Notes under the pieces: generated by a model
Told to the model about the DNA's origin: nothing
The model's database searches: none
Seen by the model: the letters and a program-made list of their open reading frames with translations, nothing else
Made by a program: the position numbers and the translations under genes
Source of the DNA: Acidobacteriota bacterium
GTDB taxonomy: Bacteria > Acidobacteriota > Polarisedimenticolia > JACPZX01
Direction of reading: 5' to 3'
Assembly (NCBI GenBank): GCA_016195325.1
Contig: JACPZX010000001.1
Span: forward strand, 1 to 60,326
Length of the DNA: 60,326 nt
In this document: positions 18,911 to 27,832 of the stretch, piece by piece
How positions within the stretch are numbered: position 1 is the first letter of the stretch
How the letters are laid out: every line of letters begins with the position of its first letter

Positions 18911-19599
18911 CGCTCCTCCCCGAACGCCTTCGCCGGCCCGAGGGTCCTCACTCTCTCGTTCAGGCTGATCGCCTCCTCCACGTTGTCCCGCCAGTCGGCC
19001 CGCAGAGCGGGGGCGCTCAGCATCTGCTTGAGGTGGACGAGGGCGTCAGGCTGTCCCGAGACGCCGAGGCCGTTGATGGCCATCCGCCCCAGGACCTCCG
19101 CGAGCGCCTCGTGGTGGTAGCGCCCGTAGGTGAAGGCGACCCCGTACAGCTTGCAGGCGCCGGGGTCCACGAAATCGGTGACGATCCTGAGGGCGGTGGC
19201 ATCGCCGCCGGAGGCGATCTGACCGATGGCGGGCAGGACGCCGAGGACCGCCCGGAACGCGTCGACGGAGATCACGCTTTTCTGCCGCGTCATGAATTCC
19301 ATCAGGGGCTGCACGGCGGAGGCGTCGCGGATGCAGCCGAGCGCGGCGACGACCTTCACCCAGTGCGCCTCGAGCGAGGGATCCTTCAGCATGACCGCAA
19401 GGTCGGGAACGGTGGCGGGGCCGTAGGCGTGTGCTTCGGGACACGGCAGGCCGTGTGAATACCAGTTCGTGACGAACGTCCGGAGGTCGGTGGATGGAGA
19501 CGGCGCAGGCGGAGTCGGCGACGGGGCCGGCGCTGCCAGGGAGTTGATCCAGGGACCAACGGCGAGGACGAGCAGCAGGCCGAAGATGCGTGAGCTCAT
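18907..19599 (-). CDS. Secreted protein of unknown function, HEAT-like helical repeats
   Basis: 230 residues from ATG 19599, chosen because AAAGGAGAG lies about 7 nt upstream and a signal peptide follows (MSSRIFGLLLVLAVGPWINSLAAPAP). A Pro-rich linker is followed by alternating helices such as VPDLAVMLKDPSLEAHWVKVV and AVQPLMEFMTRQKS, which resemble HEAT/armadillo-like repeats; this is a weak structural inference. It is translationally coupled (ATGA overlap) to the metzincin-like HYR protease, so it may be a partner, chaperone or inhibitor of that enzyme. The same frame is open upstream to 19824 but without signal sequence or Shine-Dalgarno. Confidence 0.7.
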   Translation of the reverse strand: MSSRIFGLLLVLAVGPWINSLAAPAPSPTPPAPSPSTDLRTFVTNWYSHGLPCPEAHAYGPATVPDLAVMLKDPSLEAHWVKVVAALGCIRDASAVQPLMEFMTRQKSVISVDAFRAVLGVLPAIGQIASGGDATALRIVTDFVDPGACKLYGVAFTYGRYHHEALAEVLGRMAINGLGVSGQPDALVHLKQMLSAPALRADWRDNVEEAISLNERVRTLGPAKAFGEER

Positions 19600-20073
19600 G
19601 ACACTCTCCTTTGTGTCTCTCGCCTTTGCGAGCGTTCCAACGATGGCTCTTTCTCGATGGCGCGCGTTGAGGGTCTCAGAGTCCGCGCCCGGAGAAGCTC
19701 CGTTCCGGCGGATAGGACCTTCATGGGATGACCATGGAACGCCGAAGTGGCGGCATTGGACGTCAGTTGCCCTGGGCGCCGTCAAGACTCCCGTGGCGTG
19801 GGCGGAGGGTGCGCACCACGACAATCACTTGAATGGGGCCGATCCTACCGCCAGTCTCAGCGGGAAGCAAGCGGACTCGCGGCGTTTTCCCAGCCGCGGT
19901 GTTTCCCTCGTCGGGGTATCCTCCCCGGGAACCGCGACGCCCGGCTCCGGATGGGCGCGACTTCCTGGACGGTACCGTCCGGCTTCAGGGATGGGCGATT
20001 GAATCACCGCCCCTCCGCCGCGTAGAGTAGAGCCGCCTCCAGGACCCCAGCACTGTCGAGCAGAGAGAGCGCC
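19600..20073. other. Intergenic region, no gene recognised
   Basis: About 470 nt upstream of the coupled minus-strand pair and upstream of the remnant at 20074. It must contain the promoter for the minus-strand pair. Open frames here lack Shine-Dalgarno sequences and recognisable domains. Confidence 0.4.
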
Positions 20074-20322
20074 ATGCCCACTCGTCGCCCGGGCGCGGTC
20101 AGGATTCTCGCGCCACTCTTCGTTCTCGCTCTCATCAACGTCTCGTCCGCTCAGGCCTCGCTTCCGTCTCCGTGGCACGAAGGAGGCTCGCTTCTACGAC
20201 ACGAGGAACGTCGAGACGACGCTCAGACCCGTCAAGCTCATGCGCCCGGGTCCCGAGGTCGGAGGCTTCACCGGCGGCATCGACGTTCCGCAGTCGATCG
20301 CGGGTTCCACGCCCCTATCTGA
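20074..20322 (+). pseudogene. Remnant of a small secreted protein (5' part, frameshifted)
   Basis: Begins with a convincing signal peptide (MPTRRPGAVRILAPLFVLALI..., cleaved near SAQA). After about 35 residues the sense of the sequence moves to another frame reading EARFYDTRNVETTLRPVKL and PEVGGFTGGIDVP, so a frameshift near 20185 is likely. The gene then runs into the 3' end of the convergent SBBP gene at about 20315 and has no proper C-terminus. Function unknown. Confidence 0.45.
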
Positions 20323-23300
20323 TTCGGAACCTGGCGTAATGCTGCGTGCCGTCGTTGAGCCCGACGACCAGCATCCGGCATGTGCCTTTCCACGCCTTCT
20401 TCGTCTTCCAGATGTAGCTGTACTGGTCGGTGATCACGTCGTAGCTCAAGCTGTTGCCGCCCGGGGTCGCCGACTCTTCGAGCCCCGTGCCCGGTTCACT
20501 GGCATCGCAGGGGATCGGACTTGAAGCAGGGAAGCCCGCTGCGATAATCGTCAACCCCTGGTTCCCACCGAGAGAGAACTTCACCGGGATCGACCTGCCT
20601 GCGGCGGCGATGTTGAGCGCGGGCACGTTGTCGATCGGCTGGAAGAACCCCACGAAGTCGTAGACGACGTCGTAGGTGCTCGTCGCCGTCGCGGAGTTGC
20701 CGGCGTTGTCGGCGGCTGCGACGGTGAATGTCCTGGTGCCGACGGTCGTCGTGTCGACGTTTTCGCTGCTGACGACCGGGCCGGTGCATGAGGCGACCCC
20801 GGAGCCGCCGTCGGCGCAGGAATAGTCGGCCACGACGTCTTCGCCGACGAGATACGTCCCTGACGGCGCGGAGATGGCGATGGTTGGAGCTCTCCTGTCC
20901 ACCATGTTCCCGGCGATCGGCCCCGCATTCGCGCAGTTGCCTGCGCTGTCACAGACCCTGCGGCTACCGGTCATCGCGTCGCTCGTCTCGATGCCGGTTG
21001 AAACACTGGTCGAAAGTGAAAACGAGGCGTCCATGGGGTCGGCGAGACCCGATCGCGCATCTGCGGCAGAGCATGCGAGGCTCACGTCGCCTGCGTGCCA
21101 CCGCCCGTCGGGCTGAGCGCAGCGAATGTCGGGAGGCGTCATATCGCCCGAAACGAGATCCAGCGTGAGTGGGCCTCCGCCTACGCTGAACGCGAAGGTG
21201 TCCAGACTTCCGCGTGCTGCGGTGCCGGACACCTCCGCCTGATCGAAGACGTCTCCGGCGGCGTCGGTGGTGACGATCGTCAGCCTGTACGGCTCCGGGG
21301 ACGTCAGCGTGTCCAGGCCGAAAGCATCCACCAGGTAGGATCCTGCGACGTACGGTATGGCCACTGTCTGCGGCTCGCTGCCCGCACCGGTGTAGGTTCC
21401 GCCGGGGATCTGATCGAGAACGCCGGCCTGCGGATCGAATCCCGTCCGCCGCCCCGCGGCGTCCATCAGGGCGATGTTGGCTGGAGAATGAAGCGTCACC
21501 GCCGTCGTGCACTGCGGACTCGAGATGCTCGAACGGTCCATTCCGGTGAGTTGAATGTCGTAGCCGCCGCCAGGGTTGGAGACCACGGTGGCGGAAGGTG
21601 CTCCTCGCGAAGGATCGAGGGACGGCTGAACGTACGAATTCCCATTCGAGGTGTGCCGGAAGATCACCTGGTCGCTCGGCCCCGGGTTCGCTCCCGCCTG
21701 TGAGACCAGCATGAAGAGATCGCCGCAGGGACTGAACTGCCAGAAAGACGCCACGTCGAGTCTGTTCTCTGAGCTCAGTGCCGAGGGGGAGCGTGCGAGA
21801 TTCCACAGGCTCAGGACGTACGCGCTCTGGCTCGTCCTGTACGAGAGGACGAACGTGTTGCCGTCGGGGCTGAAGCCCCAACCGCCGACATGGTCGTTGT
21901 TGCTGTCATCCTTGTCGTTGTCCTTCACGTTCTGCTTGTCGGTCCACGGCGGATTGCCGAACGAAGTGTATGCGGTGGCGCGGTCCGCCATCACCTGGCG
22001 GCCGGTCGCGGCGTCGTAGATGTTCAGATCGACATGGGTGCTCAGGCCATCCGAGCTCGCCACCAGGAAGAATTCATTGTCGCCGTCCGGGCTGAATCCC
22101 CAGGACAGGGGATTCGCCACCTCCGGACCGACCTGACCTCCTGCCTGTACAGAGTAGAGAGTCAGATAGAAGACCGGACCGGTCGCCGACGAGATATAGG
22201 TGATCAGGACGAAGTACTTGCCGTTGGGACTGAAGCCGAACGCGGAGACGCTTGTCGCGCCTGTGACGATGTGCCTGCCGTCGGAGTTGCGCGTCAGCGT
22301 GAGGGGGTCGAAGGCAGGGGGGACCGAAGGGAGTGGGTCGGAGGAAGGAGGAAGCGCAGGCGTCACGGTCGCGAGAGGCGAAGAAGCGACCAGGCCTTTC
22401 ACACGAGGATCCTTGAAGGGTCCCGTGTTGGTGCAACCGCACGTCGGGGCGGGAAGAGTGGCGCCGATGACGACCGACAGGTCGAGGGCTCTCGTCACAC
22501 CAGTGGCGCTCCTGCCGGTTATCTTCAAGGCGAACGCTCCCTGCGAGGGCGAGGCTGAGGTCCTGAGGGTCAGAATCGCCGAGACCGAACCCGTCGAGGG
22601 GACGGTCACGCGGGCAGGGGAGAGCGCGAACGTCACCCCTGACGGGGCGGCTCCGACCCACGCGGCCGTGAGGTCCACCGCTTTGCTGGTACCGTCTCCG
22701 GACTGCAGCGTGATCATTGAGGTCCGGGTTGCGGAGGCGATCAGCGCGAGAGATGGAGGGGAGGCCGATACCGCGTAGTCAAAGGAGCACTGCGGACTCG
22801 AAATGCTCGACCGGTCCATTCCGGTGAGCTGGATGTCGTAGCCGCCGCCGGGGTTCGAGACGACGGTGGCGGAGGGCGCTCCTCGCGAAGGATCGAGGGA
22901 CGGCTGCTGATACGGGCTCCCTTCCGACGTGTGGCGGAAGTACACCTGGTCGCTCGGTCCCGGGCTCGCCCCCGCCTGTGAGACCAGCATCAAGAGATCG
23001 CCGCAGGGACTGAACTGCCAGAAAGACGCCACGTCGAGTCTGTTCTCTGAAGGCAGTGCCGAGGGGGTGCGTGCGAGGTTCCACAGGCTCAGGACGTACG
23101 CGCTGACGCTTGTCCTGTACGAGAGGACGAACGTGTTGCCGTCGGGGCTGAAGCCCCAACCGCCGACCTTGTCGTTGTTGTTGTCCTCCGTGTCGTTGTC
23201 CTTCACGTTCTGCTTGTCGGTCCACGGCGGATTTCCGAACGAGGTATAGGCGGTGGCGCGCTCCGTCATCACCTGGCGGCCGGTCGCGGCGTCGTAGATG

Positions 23301-26300
23301 TTCAGATCGACGTGGGTGCTCAGGCCATCCGAGCTCGCCACCAGGAAGAATTCATTGTCGTCGTCGGGGCTGAATCCCCAGGACAATGGATTCTGCACCT
23401 CGGGGCCGACCTGTCCTCCTGCATCAACGGAGTAGAGGGTCAGGGAAAAGAGCGGACCCGTCGACGACGAGACATAGGTGATCAGGACGAAATACTTGCC
23501 GTTGGGGCTGAACCCGAACGCGGAGACGTTGGTCGCGCCTGTGACGATGTTCTTGCCGTCGGAGTTGCGCGTCAGCGTGAGGGGGGCGAAGGCAGGGGGG
23601 ACCGAAGGGAGTGGGTCGGAGGAAGGGGGAAGCGCAGGCGTCACGGTCGCGAAAGGCGAAGAGGTCTCCAGGCCTTCCACACGGGGATCCTTGAAATCTC
23701 CCGTCTCGGTGCACGCGCATGTCGGGGCGGGGAGAGTGGCGCCGATGACGACCGAGAGGTCGAGGGATCTCATGACGCCACTGGCGCTCTTGCCGGATAT
23801 CCTCAGGGCGAACGTTCCCTGCGAGGGCGAAGCGGAGGTCCTGAGGGTCAAAGTTGCCGCGACCGAGCCCGTCGAGGGGACGGTCACGCGGGCGGGGGAA
23901 AGCGCGAAGGTCGCCCCTGACGGGGCGGCGCCGACCCACGCGGCCGTGAGGTCCACCGTCTCACTGGCGCCGTTCCTGGACTGGAGCGCCACCGTCGAGG
24001 TCCGGGTCGAGGAGGGAGCCGGCAGCTCGAGAGTCGCGGGAGACGCCGAAAGACCGTAGTCGAAGGGCGGGCGGACCGTCAGCGTCGCCGACCCGGTGAT
24101 GCCGCCCGAAGCTGCCGTGACGACCGAGGTACCTGCGCCGACGCCTGTCGCCAGGCCTCCCATGTCGATCGTGGCGACGCTCGACGTGGCCGAGCTCCAC
24201 GTCACGAGGCTCGTGAGGTCCTCCAGTCTATTGTCGATGCAACCCGTGGCGGTGAACTGCTGGCTGCCACCTGTGGCCATTGTCGGGTTGGCCGGCGTCA
24301 CGGTGATGGAGGACAGGCCTGGTCTCGCCTCTTCGATCTTCGCCACGAACGCGTCGCCCCCCGAACCGCCGCCGAAAGTGGCCTGCATGGCATTGGCAAG
24401 AGGGAAATCGGCGGAATAGGTGACGCCGGTGACGTAGGCATTGCCGCAGTGGTCGACGGCGATAGCGTGACCCGTGTCTCCATACAACGCGCTCCCGCCC
24501 AGATAGGTGGAATGGACCAGGGCGGTGCCTCCCGCGTTCAACTTGGCCACGAAGACATTCGGGTAGACACCGCCACCCAGTGCGGACTGGATCGCGTTGA
24601 CGGTGGGAAAGTTCCGCGAGTTCGTGTAGCCGGTCACATAGACGTCGCCCGAGGAGTCCAGGGCGATGCCATGCCCCTCCTCGTCGCCGGCCCCGCCCAG
24701 AAATGTGGCATAGACCAGGGAGGCCGGGCCGGAGGCGTTGAGGTTGAACCTGGCCACAAAGGCGTCGAAGCCACCGTTCCAACTGGGCTGGAAGGCGCCA
24801 ACGGTCGTCGGGAAATTGCTCAGGGCACGGCCTACCAGATAGACATTGCCGGAGCCGTCAGCAGCGATGCCAAGAGTCAAGCTGTCACCGATGAAGCTGG
24901 AATAGGGCAGGGAGGCGGCGCCGGAAGCATGGGTGTCAAACTTCGCCAGAAAAGGCAACGTGCCCCCGCTGGTACGGTAAGCGTTGGCCGTCGTAGGGAA
25001 TGGGATCACGACGGAGGACCCCGCGCGGCCCGTAACATAGGCATTGCCGAAGTCGTCCACGGCGATGGCGGAGGCAGAGTCATGGCCGTCCCCGCCCAGA
25101 TAGGTGGAATAGAGCAATGCGCTCCCGTCTCCATTGAGCTTGGTCACGAAGACGTCAGAGGCCGTGCTGGCACGAGCGGCCTGGAAGGCATTCAGCGTGG
25201 GGAAATCGCTCGAAAACGTCGAGCCGACGACGTAGGCGTTGCCGCCGTAGTCCACGGCGATGCCGGAACCCACCTCTGAACTGGTCCCACCCACGTAGGT
25301 GGAGTAGATCAAGCCATCACCCGCTGCATTCAGCTTGGTCACGAACGCGCGATTGGGGAGGGTGTTGCTGGGGTTGGTCGCCTGGAAGACGCCGGGAGTC
25401 GTGGGGAAATCGGTGGCATTGGTACGGCCGGTCAGATAGGCGTCGCCCGAGAGGTCCACGGCGATGCCGGCGCCCTCGGTCACGGAGGGGAGGCCTGAGA
25501 CGTTGCTCCCGCCCATGTAGGTGGAATAACCGAGGCTGCCTCCCGCGTCCAGCTTGGTCACGAAGGCATCTCGGTTGCCGCCGAGAACGGTCTGGAAGGC
25601 GGTGGCCGGGAAAGCCGGGAAATCGGTCGAGTAGGTGACGCCGGTGACATAGGCGTTCCCCGAGGAGTCCACCGCGATGCCATGACCCTCGTCCGTGTCG
25701 CTCCCGCCAAGATAGGTCGAGTAGGCCAGGACAGGGTCAAGAATGAGGGGCTGACGGCGATCGTAGGGGGCAACCTCGAACCCGACGGCCATCTTTCCCT
25801 TCCGCACATAACGGCCGACCACCATCTGCCTGACCCCGTCGACCTCCTGATACACCACAGGCTTACGCCAGGTCACCTCACTCCCGCGGACCTGCAGCGA
25901 CAATTCGCCCTGCGGGCCGATCTGGAGCGAGTCGGCGCCGGCAAAGCCGAGCGTGATGGAGGACGGGTCCGCGCCAGGCGCGACGACGAAGTCGTACTCC
26001 AGCTGGCGCTGGTCGCCGTAGAAGACCAGGTCGACACCCGGATACACTCCCGCGAACCGCGCCCTGCCGTAGTTGGGAACCCTTGTCCGCCACCTCTTCG
26101 GGTCGTGGCCGATGAAGTAGTTGCTCCTCCCTGGAAGCTCTTCCTCCCCCGTGATGGTCGGAACGGGATCCGAGCCGAGCAGCTTCATCCGCAGTACGAC
26201 GTCGCGACCGGATCCCGCCGGTGTACGCAAGGTCAGCACGGCCTCCGTGGGGGTAAGGAAGAGGGCGTAGCCGTTTCCTCGAGATAGAAACCGGACCCGG

Positions 26301-26494
26301 CCATCGGTCTGGCCTTGATTGGCTTCAAACCTCAGCGGCGACCTGCCATAGCTTTCCGCGAGTTCCAGTCGGCGAGCGTCAGGGACGGCCCCTGGTCCGA
26401 CGTGCTCCGCGGCGCTTCCTTGCGCCCCCGCGCTTCCGGCCAGGCCGCAAGCGCCTACGACAAATGCGGCAAGAGCGAAGTACGTCCATTTCAT
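20315..26494 (-). CDS. Giant secreted SBBP-repeat beta-propeller protein with PxKF C-terminus
   Basis: 2059 residues from ATG 26494, chosen for AAGGAG about 9 nt upstream and a signal peptide (MKWTYFALAAFVVGACG). An N-terminal domain (about 40-250; RFEANQGQ, YFIGHDP) as usually precedes SBBP repeats. Some ten SBBP repeats (YSTYLGG...GIAVD..GNAYVTG..) span about 253-730. A Big_2-like Ig domain (VTPANPTMATGGSQQFTATG) follows at about 730-810. Two near-identical 426-residue modules come next (about 810-1660), each with a PD40-like propeller (FGFSPNGKYFVLI, GFSPDGNTFVLSYR). The C-terminus is a PxKF-type domain (GFFQPIDN, IPVKFSLGG). Probably an extracellular or outer-surface protein; no enzyme residues seen. 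Confidence 0.88.
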   Translation of the reverse strand: MKWTYFALAAFVVGACGLAGSAGAQGSAAEHVGPGAVPDARRLELAESYGRSPLRFEANQGQTDGRVRFLSRGNGYALFLTPTEAVLTLRTPAGSGRDVVLRMKLLGSDPVPTITGEEELPGRSNYFIGHDPKRWRTRVPNYGRARFAGVYPGVDLVFYGDQRQLEYDFVVAPGADPSSITLGFAGADSLQIGPQGELSLQVRGSEVTWRKPVVYQEVDGVRQMVVGRYVRKGKMAVGFEVAPYDRRQPLILDPVLAYSTYLGGSDTDEGHGIAVDSSGNAYVTGVTYSTDFPAFPATAFQTVLGGNRDAFVTKLDAGGSLGYSTYMGGSNVSGLPSVTEGAGIAVDLSGDAYLTGRTNATDFPTTPGVFQATNPSNTLPNRAFVTKLNAAGDGLIYSTYVGGTSSEVGSGIAVDYGGNAYVVGSTFSSDFPTLNAFQAARASTASDVFVTKLNGDGSALLYSTYLGGDGHDSASAIAVDDFGNAYVTGRAGSSVVIPFPTTANAYRTSGGTLPFLAKFDTHASGAASLPYSSFIGDSLTLGIAADGSGNVYLVGRALSNFPTTVGAFQPSWNGGFDAFVARFNLNASGPASLVYATFLGGAGDEEGHGIALDSSGDVYVTGYTNSRNFPTVNAIQSALGGGVYPNVFVAKLNAGGTALVHSTYLGGSALYGDTGHAIAVDHCGNAYVTGVTYSADFPLANAMQATFGGGSGGDAFVAKIEEARPGLSSITVTPANPTMATGGSQQFTATGCIDNRLEDLTSLVTWSSATSSVATIDMGGLATGVGAGTSVVTAASGGITGSATLTVRPPFDYGLSASPATLELPAPSSTRTSTVALQSRNGASETVDLTAAWVGAAPSGATFALSPARVTVPSTGSVAATLTLRTSASPSQGTFALRISGKSASGVMRSLDLSVVIGATLPAPTCACTETGDFKDPRVEGLETSSPFATVTPALPPSSDPLPSVPPAFAPLTLTRNSDGKNIVTGATNVSAFGFSPNGKYFVLITYVSSSTGPLFSLTLYSVDAGGQVGPEVQNPLSWGFSPDDDNEFFLVASSDGLSTHVDLNIYDAATGRQVMTERATAYTSFGNPPWTDKQNVKDNDTEDNNNDKVGGWGFSPDGNTFVLSYRTSVSAYVLSLWNLARTPSALPSENRLDVASFWQFSPCGDLLMLVSQAGASPGPSDQVYFRHTSEGSPYQQPSLDPSRGAPSATVVSNPGGGYDIQLTGMDRSSISSPQCSFDYAVSASPPSLALIASATRTSMITLQSGDGTSKAVDLTAAWVGAAPSGVTFALSPARVTVPSTGSVSAILTLRTSASPSQGAFALKITGRSATGVTRALDLSVVIGATLPAPTCGCTNTGPFKDPRVKGLVASSPLATVTPALPPSSDPLPSVPPAFDPLTLTRNSDGRHIVTGATSVSAFGFSPNGKYFVLITYISSATGPVFYLTLYSVQAGGQVGPEVANPLSWGFSPDGDNEFFLVASSDGLSTHVDLNIYDAATGRQVMADRATAYTSFGNPPWTDKQNVKDNDKDDSNNDHVGGWGFSPDGNTFVLSYRTSQSAYVLSLWNLARSPSALSSENRLDVASFWQFSPCGDLFMLVSQAGANPGPSDQVIFRHTSNGNSYVQPSLDPSRGAPSATVVSNPGGGYDIQLTGMDRSSISSPQCTTAVTLHSPANIALMDAAGRRTGFDPQAGVLDQIPGGTYTGAGSEPQTVAIPYVAGSYLVDAFGLDTLTSPEPYRLTIVTTDAAGDVFDQAEVSGTAARGSLDTFAFSVGGGPLTLDLVSGDMTPPDIRCAQPDGRWHAGDVSLACSAADARSGLADPMDASFSLSTSVSTGIETSDAMTGSRRVCDSAGNCANAGPIAGNMVDRRAPTIAISAPSGTYLVGEDVVADYSCADGGSGVASCTGPVVSSENVDTTTVGTRTFTVAAADNAGNSATATSTYDVVYDFVGFFQPIDNVPALNIAAAGRSIPVKFSLGGNQGLTIIAAGFPASSPIPCDASEPGTGLEESATPGGNSLSYDVITDQYSYIWKTKKAWKGTCRMLVVGLNDGTQHYARFRIR
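21510..24063 (-). repeat. 1278-nt tandem duplication inside the SBBP gene
   Basis: The string TTCCGGTGAG starts at 21541 and again at 22819, an offset of 1278 nt (426 codons); flanking blocks such as those around 21700/22980 and 22260/23540 match at the same offset. The copies (about 21510-22785 and 22788-24063) are very similar along their whole length with scattered substitutions, indicating recent in-frame duplication of a propeller module. Confidence 0.85.
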
Positions 26495-26767
26495 CGCGAA
26501 GCTCCTTCGAGGACCCTGCCCCGAACATCTGCACCCCAACACCGGCGACATTCCCCGCGCACGCGCCCATCGGATGAAGCCATCCACGTCGAGCGCCACA
26601 AGCGATCCGTCGCCGCAAGGCGGCGCCGACCTTCGTTGATGGATTAACGGCGGCAGGGCCCGGAAACCCTCAGGAGGAGAGCAGAAAAACGCGCGCCGCC
26701 GGACGCGTTACCCCCCGGCGGAGCTAGCTGGTCAGTCGAAAGCCGCCCGCGAGGTCCCCCATGAACT
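26495..26767. other. Intergenic region between divergent genes
   Basis: About 270 nt upstream of the SBBP gene start, running to the operators of the DUF2975/XRE pair. It should hold the SBBP promoter. A C/G-rich stretch around 26705-26720 is followed by the AT-richer operator region; no gene is seen. Confidence 0.4.
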
Positions 26768-26826
26768 TATCGATTTTCGATACCGTACTTGACGACAGTC
26801 GATATAGAGTGTATTGATAGTCGATA
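26768..26826 (+). promoter_or_regulatory. Promoter and palindromic operators of the DUF2975/XRE pair
   Basis: Perfect inverted repeat TATCGA-TTT-TCGATA at 26768-26782; near-perfect second copy TATTGA-TAG-TCGATA at 26812-26826 with the same 3-nt spacing; a further half-site TCGATA at 26799-26804. A promoter TTGACG (26789-26794)-17 nt-TATTGA (26812-26817) has its -10 inside the second operator. The arrangement predicts autorepression by the XRE protein encoded downstream (inference). Confidence 0.65.
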
Positions 26827-26843
26827 CCTCAGGAGGGCAAACC

Positions 26844-27371
26844 ATGACAAGGCAAACCTCGACATCCGCCGCGCTGCCCATCGCGCACGCCGTGCTGCGG
26901 ATCCTCATCGTCGTGAACTGGCTGTTGGGCGTCGCGATCCTCGCCCTGCTGGTCGTCATGCCCAACAGGCCATGGATCATGAGCGCGTTCGGAATACCGC
27001 CTTCGCCCGACACGGAGCGGCTCATCATGGGCCTGCGCGCGGTCGCGGTGATCGGCGTCGCCGCAACCCCGCTGCACTACGCGGTCCTCAAGCGGCTGCT
27101 CGCGATCGTCGAGACGGTTCGCGCGGGCGACCCGTTCGTCGCCGAGAACGCGCATCGTTTGCGGGCGATCGCCTGGGTGCTGCTCGCGCTGCAGCTTCTC
27201 AGCCTCGTCGTCGGCGCGATCGCCAGGGCCGTTTCGAGTCCGGCGCATCCGCTCCATCTCGATGCGGGTTTTTCGATCAACGGATGGCTCGCCGTACTCC
27301 TCACGTTCCTGCTGGCGCGCGTGTTCACGGAAGGCTCGCTGATGCGCGAGGACCTCGACGGGACGGTGTGA
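26844..27371 (+). CDS. DUF2975 family four-helix membrane protein
   Basis: 175 residues from ATG 26844, with a strong AGGAGG about 9 nt upstream. Four predicted TM helices: about 13-37 (AVLRILIVVNWLLGVAILAL), 60-80 (LRAVAVIGVAATPLHYAVL), 105-130 (RAIAWVLLALQLLSLVVGAI) and 143-163. The pattern RAGDPFVAENAHRLRAIAW between helices 2 and 3 is typical of DUF2975. The family is usually encoded next to a small XRE regulator, as here: the regulator starts 1 nt after this stop. Molecular function is not known. Confidence 0.85.
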   Translation: MTRQTSTSAALPIAHAVLRILIVVNWLLGVAILALLVVMPNRPWIMSAFGIPPSPDTERLIMGLRAVAVIGVAATPLHYAVLKRLLAIVETVRAGDPFVAENAHRLRAIAWVLLALQLLSLVVGAIARAVSSPAHPLHLDAGFSINGWLAVLLTFLLARVFTEGSLMREDLDGTV

Positions 27372-27372
27372 C

Positions 27373-27630
27373 ATGGCGATCGCCGTCAAGCTCGACGACC
27401 TCCTCCACGATCGGCGGATGACGCTGACCGATCTCGCGGATCGGATCGGAATGGCGCTGGCCAACCTTTCGATCCTCAAGACCGGCAAGGCGCGCGCAAT
27501 CCGCTTCTCGACGCTCGAGGCGATCTGCGAGGCGCTCTCATGCCAGCCCGGCGACATTCTCCGGTTCGAGCCGGAGCCGGCAGGACACGATCGGCCGTCC
27601 GCGGTGGGCAAGCGGGGCGGAGGCCGATGA
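27373..27630 (+). CDS. Small XRE-family helix-turn-helix regulator
   Basis: 85 residues. The HTH_26-type domain covers about 5-67: KLDDLLHDRRMTLTDLADRIGMALANLSILKTGKARAIRFSTLEAICEALSCQPGDILRFEP in outline, with the PGDIL signature of YozG/Cro-like small regulators. Starts 1 nt after the DUF2975 stop (TGACATG), so the pair is co-translated. Probable target: the TATYGA-N3-TCGATA palindromes over the operon promoter. The C-terminal 18 residues are Gly/Arg-rich and probably disordered. Confidence 0.88.
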   Translation: MAIAVKLDDLLHDRRMTLTDLADRIGMALANLSILKTGKARAIRFSTLEAICEALSCQPGDILRFEPEPAGHDRPSAVGKRGGGR

Positions 27631-27832
27631 ACGCCCGTCCAACACTCTCTTCACTTCACGCGCACGATCGTCTGGCCCGGCTCCGTAGGAGGGATGGCCG
27701 ACCACGGGACTGTTCAGCGCGCGGCGCGCGCCGCAACTTCGGCGGCGGGGATACCGTCGCGGGAGAGAGGCTGGTCCGCGACTTGAATTGTCCTAGTCCG
27801 AACAAGTCTTTCCCGGGCCAGGTGATCACAAC

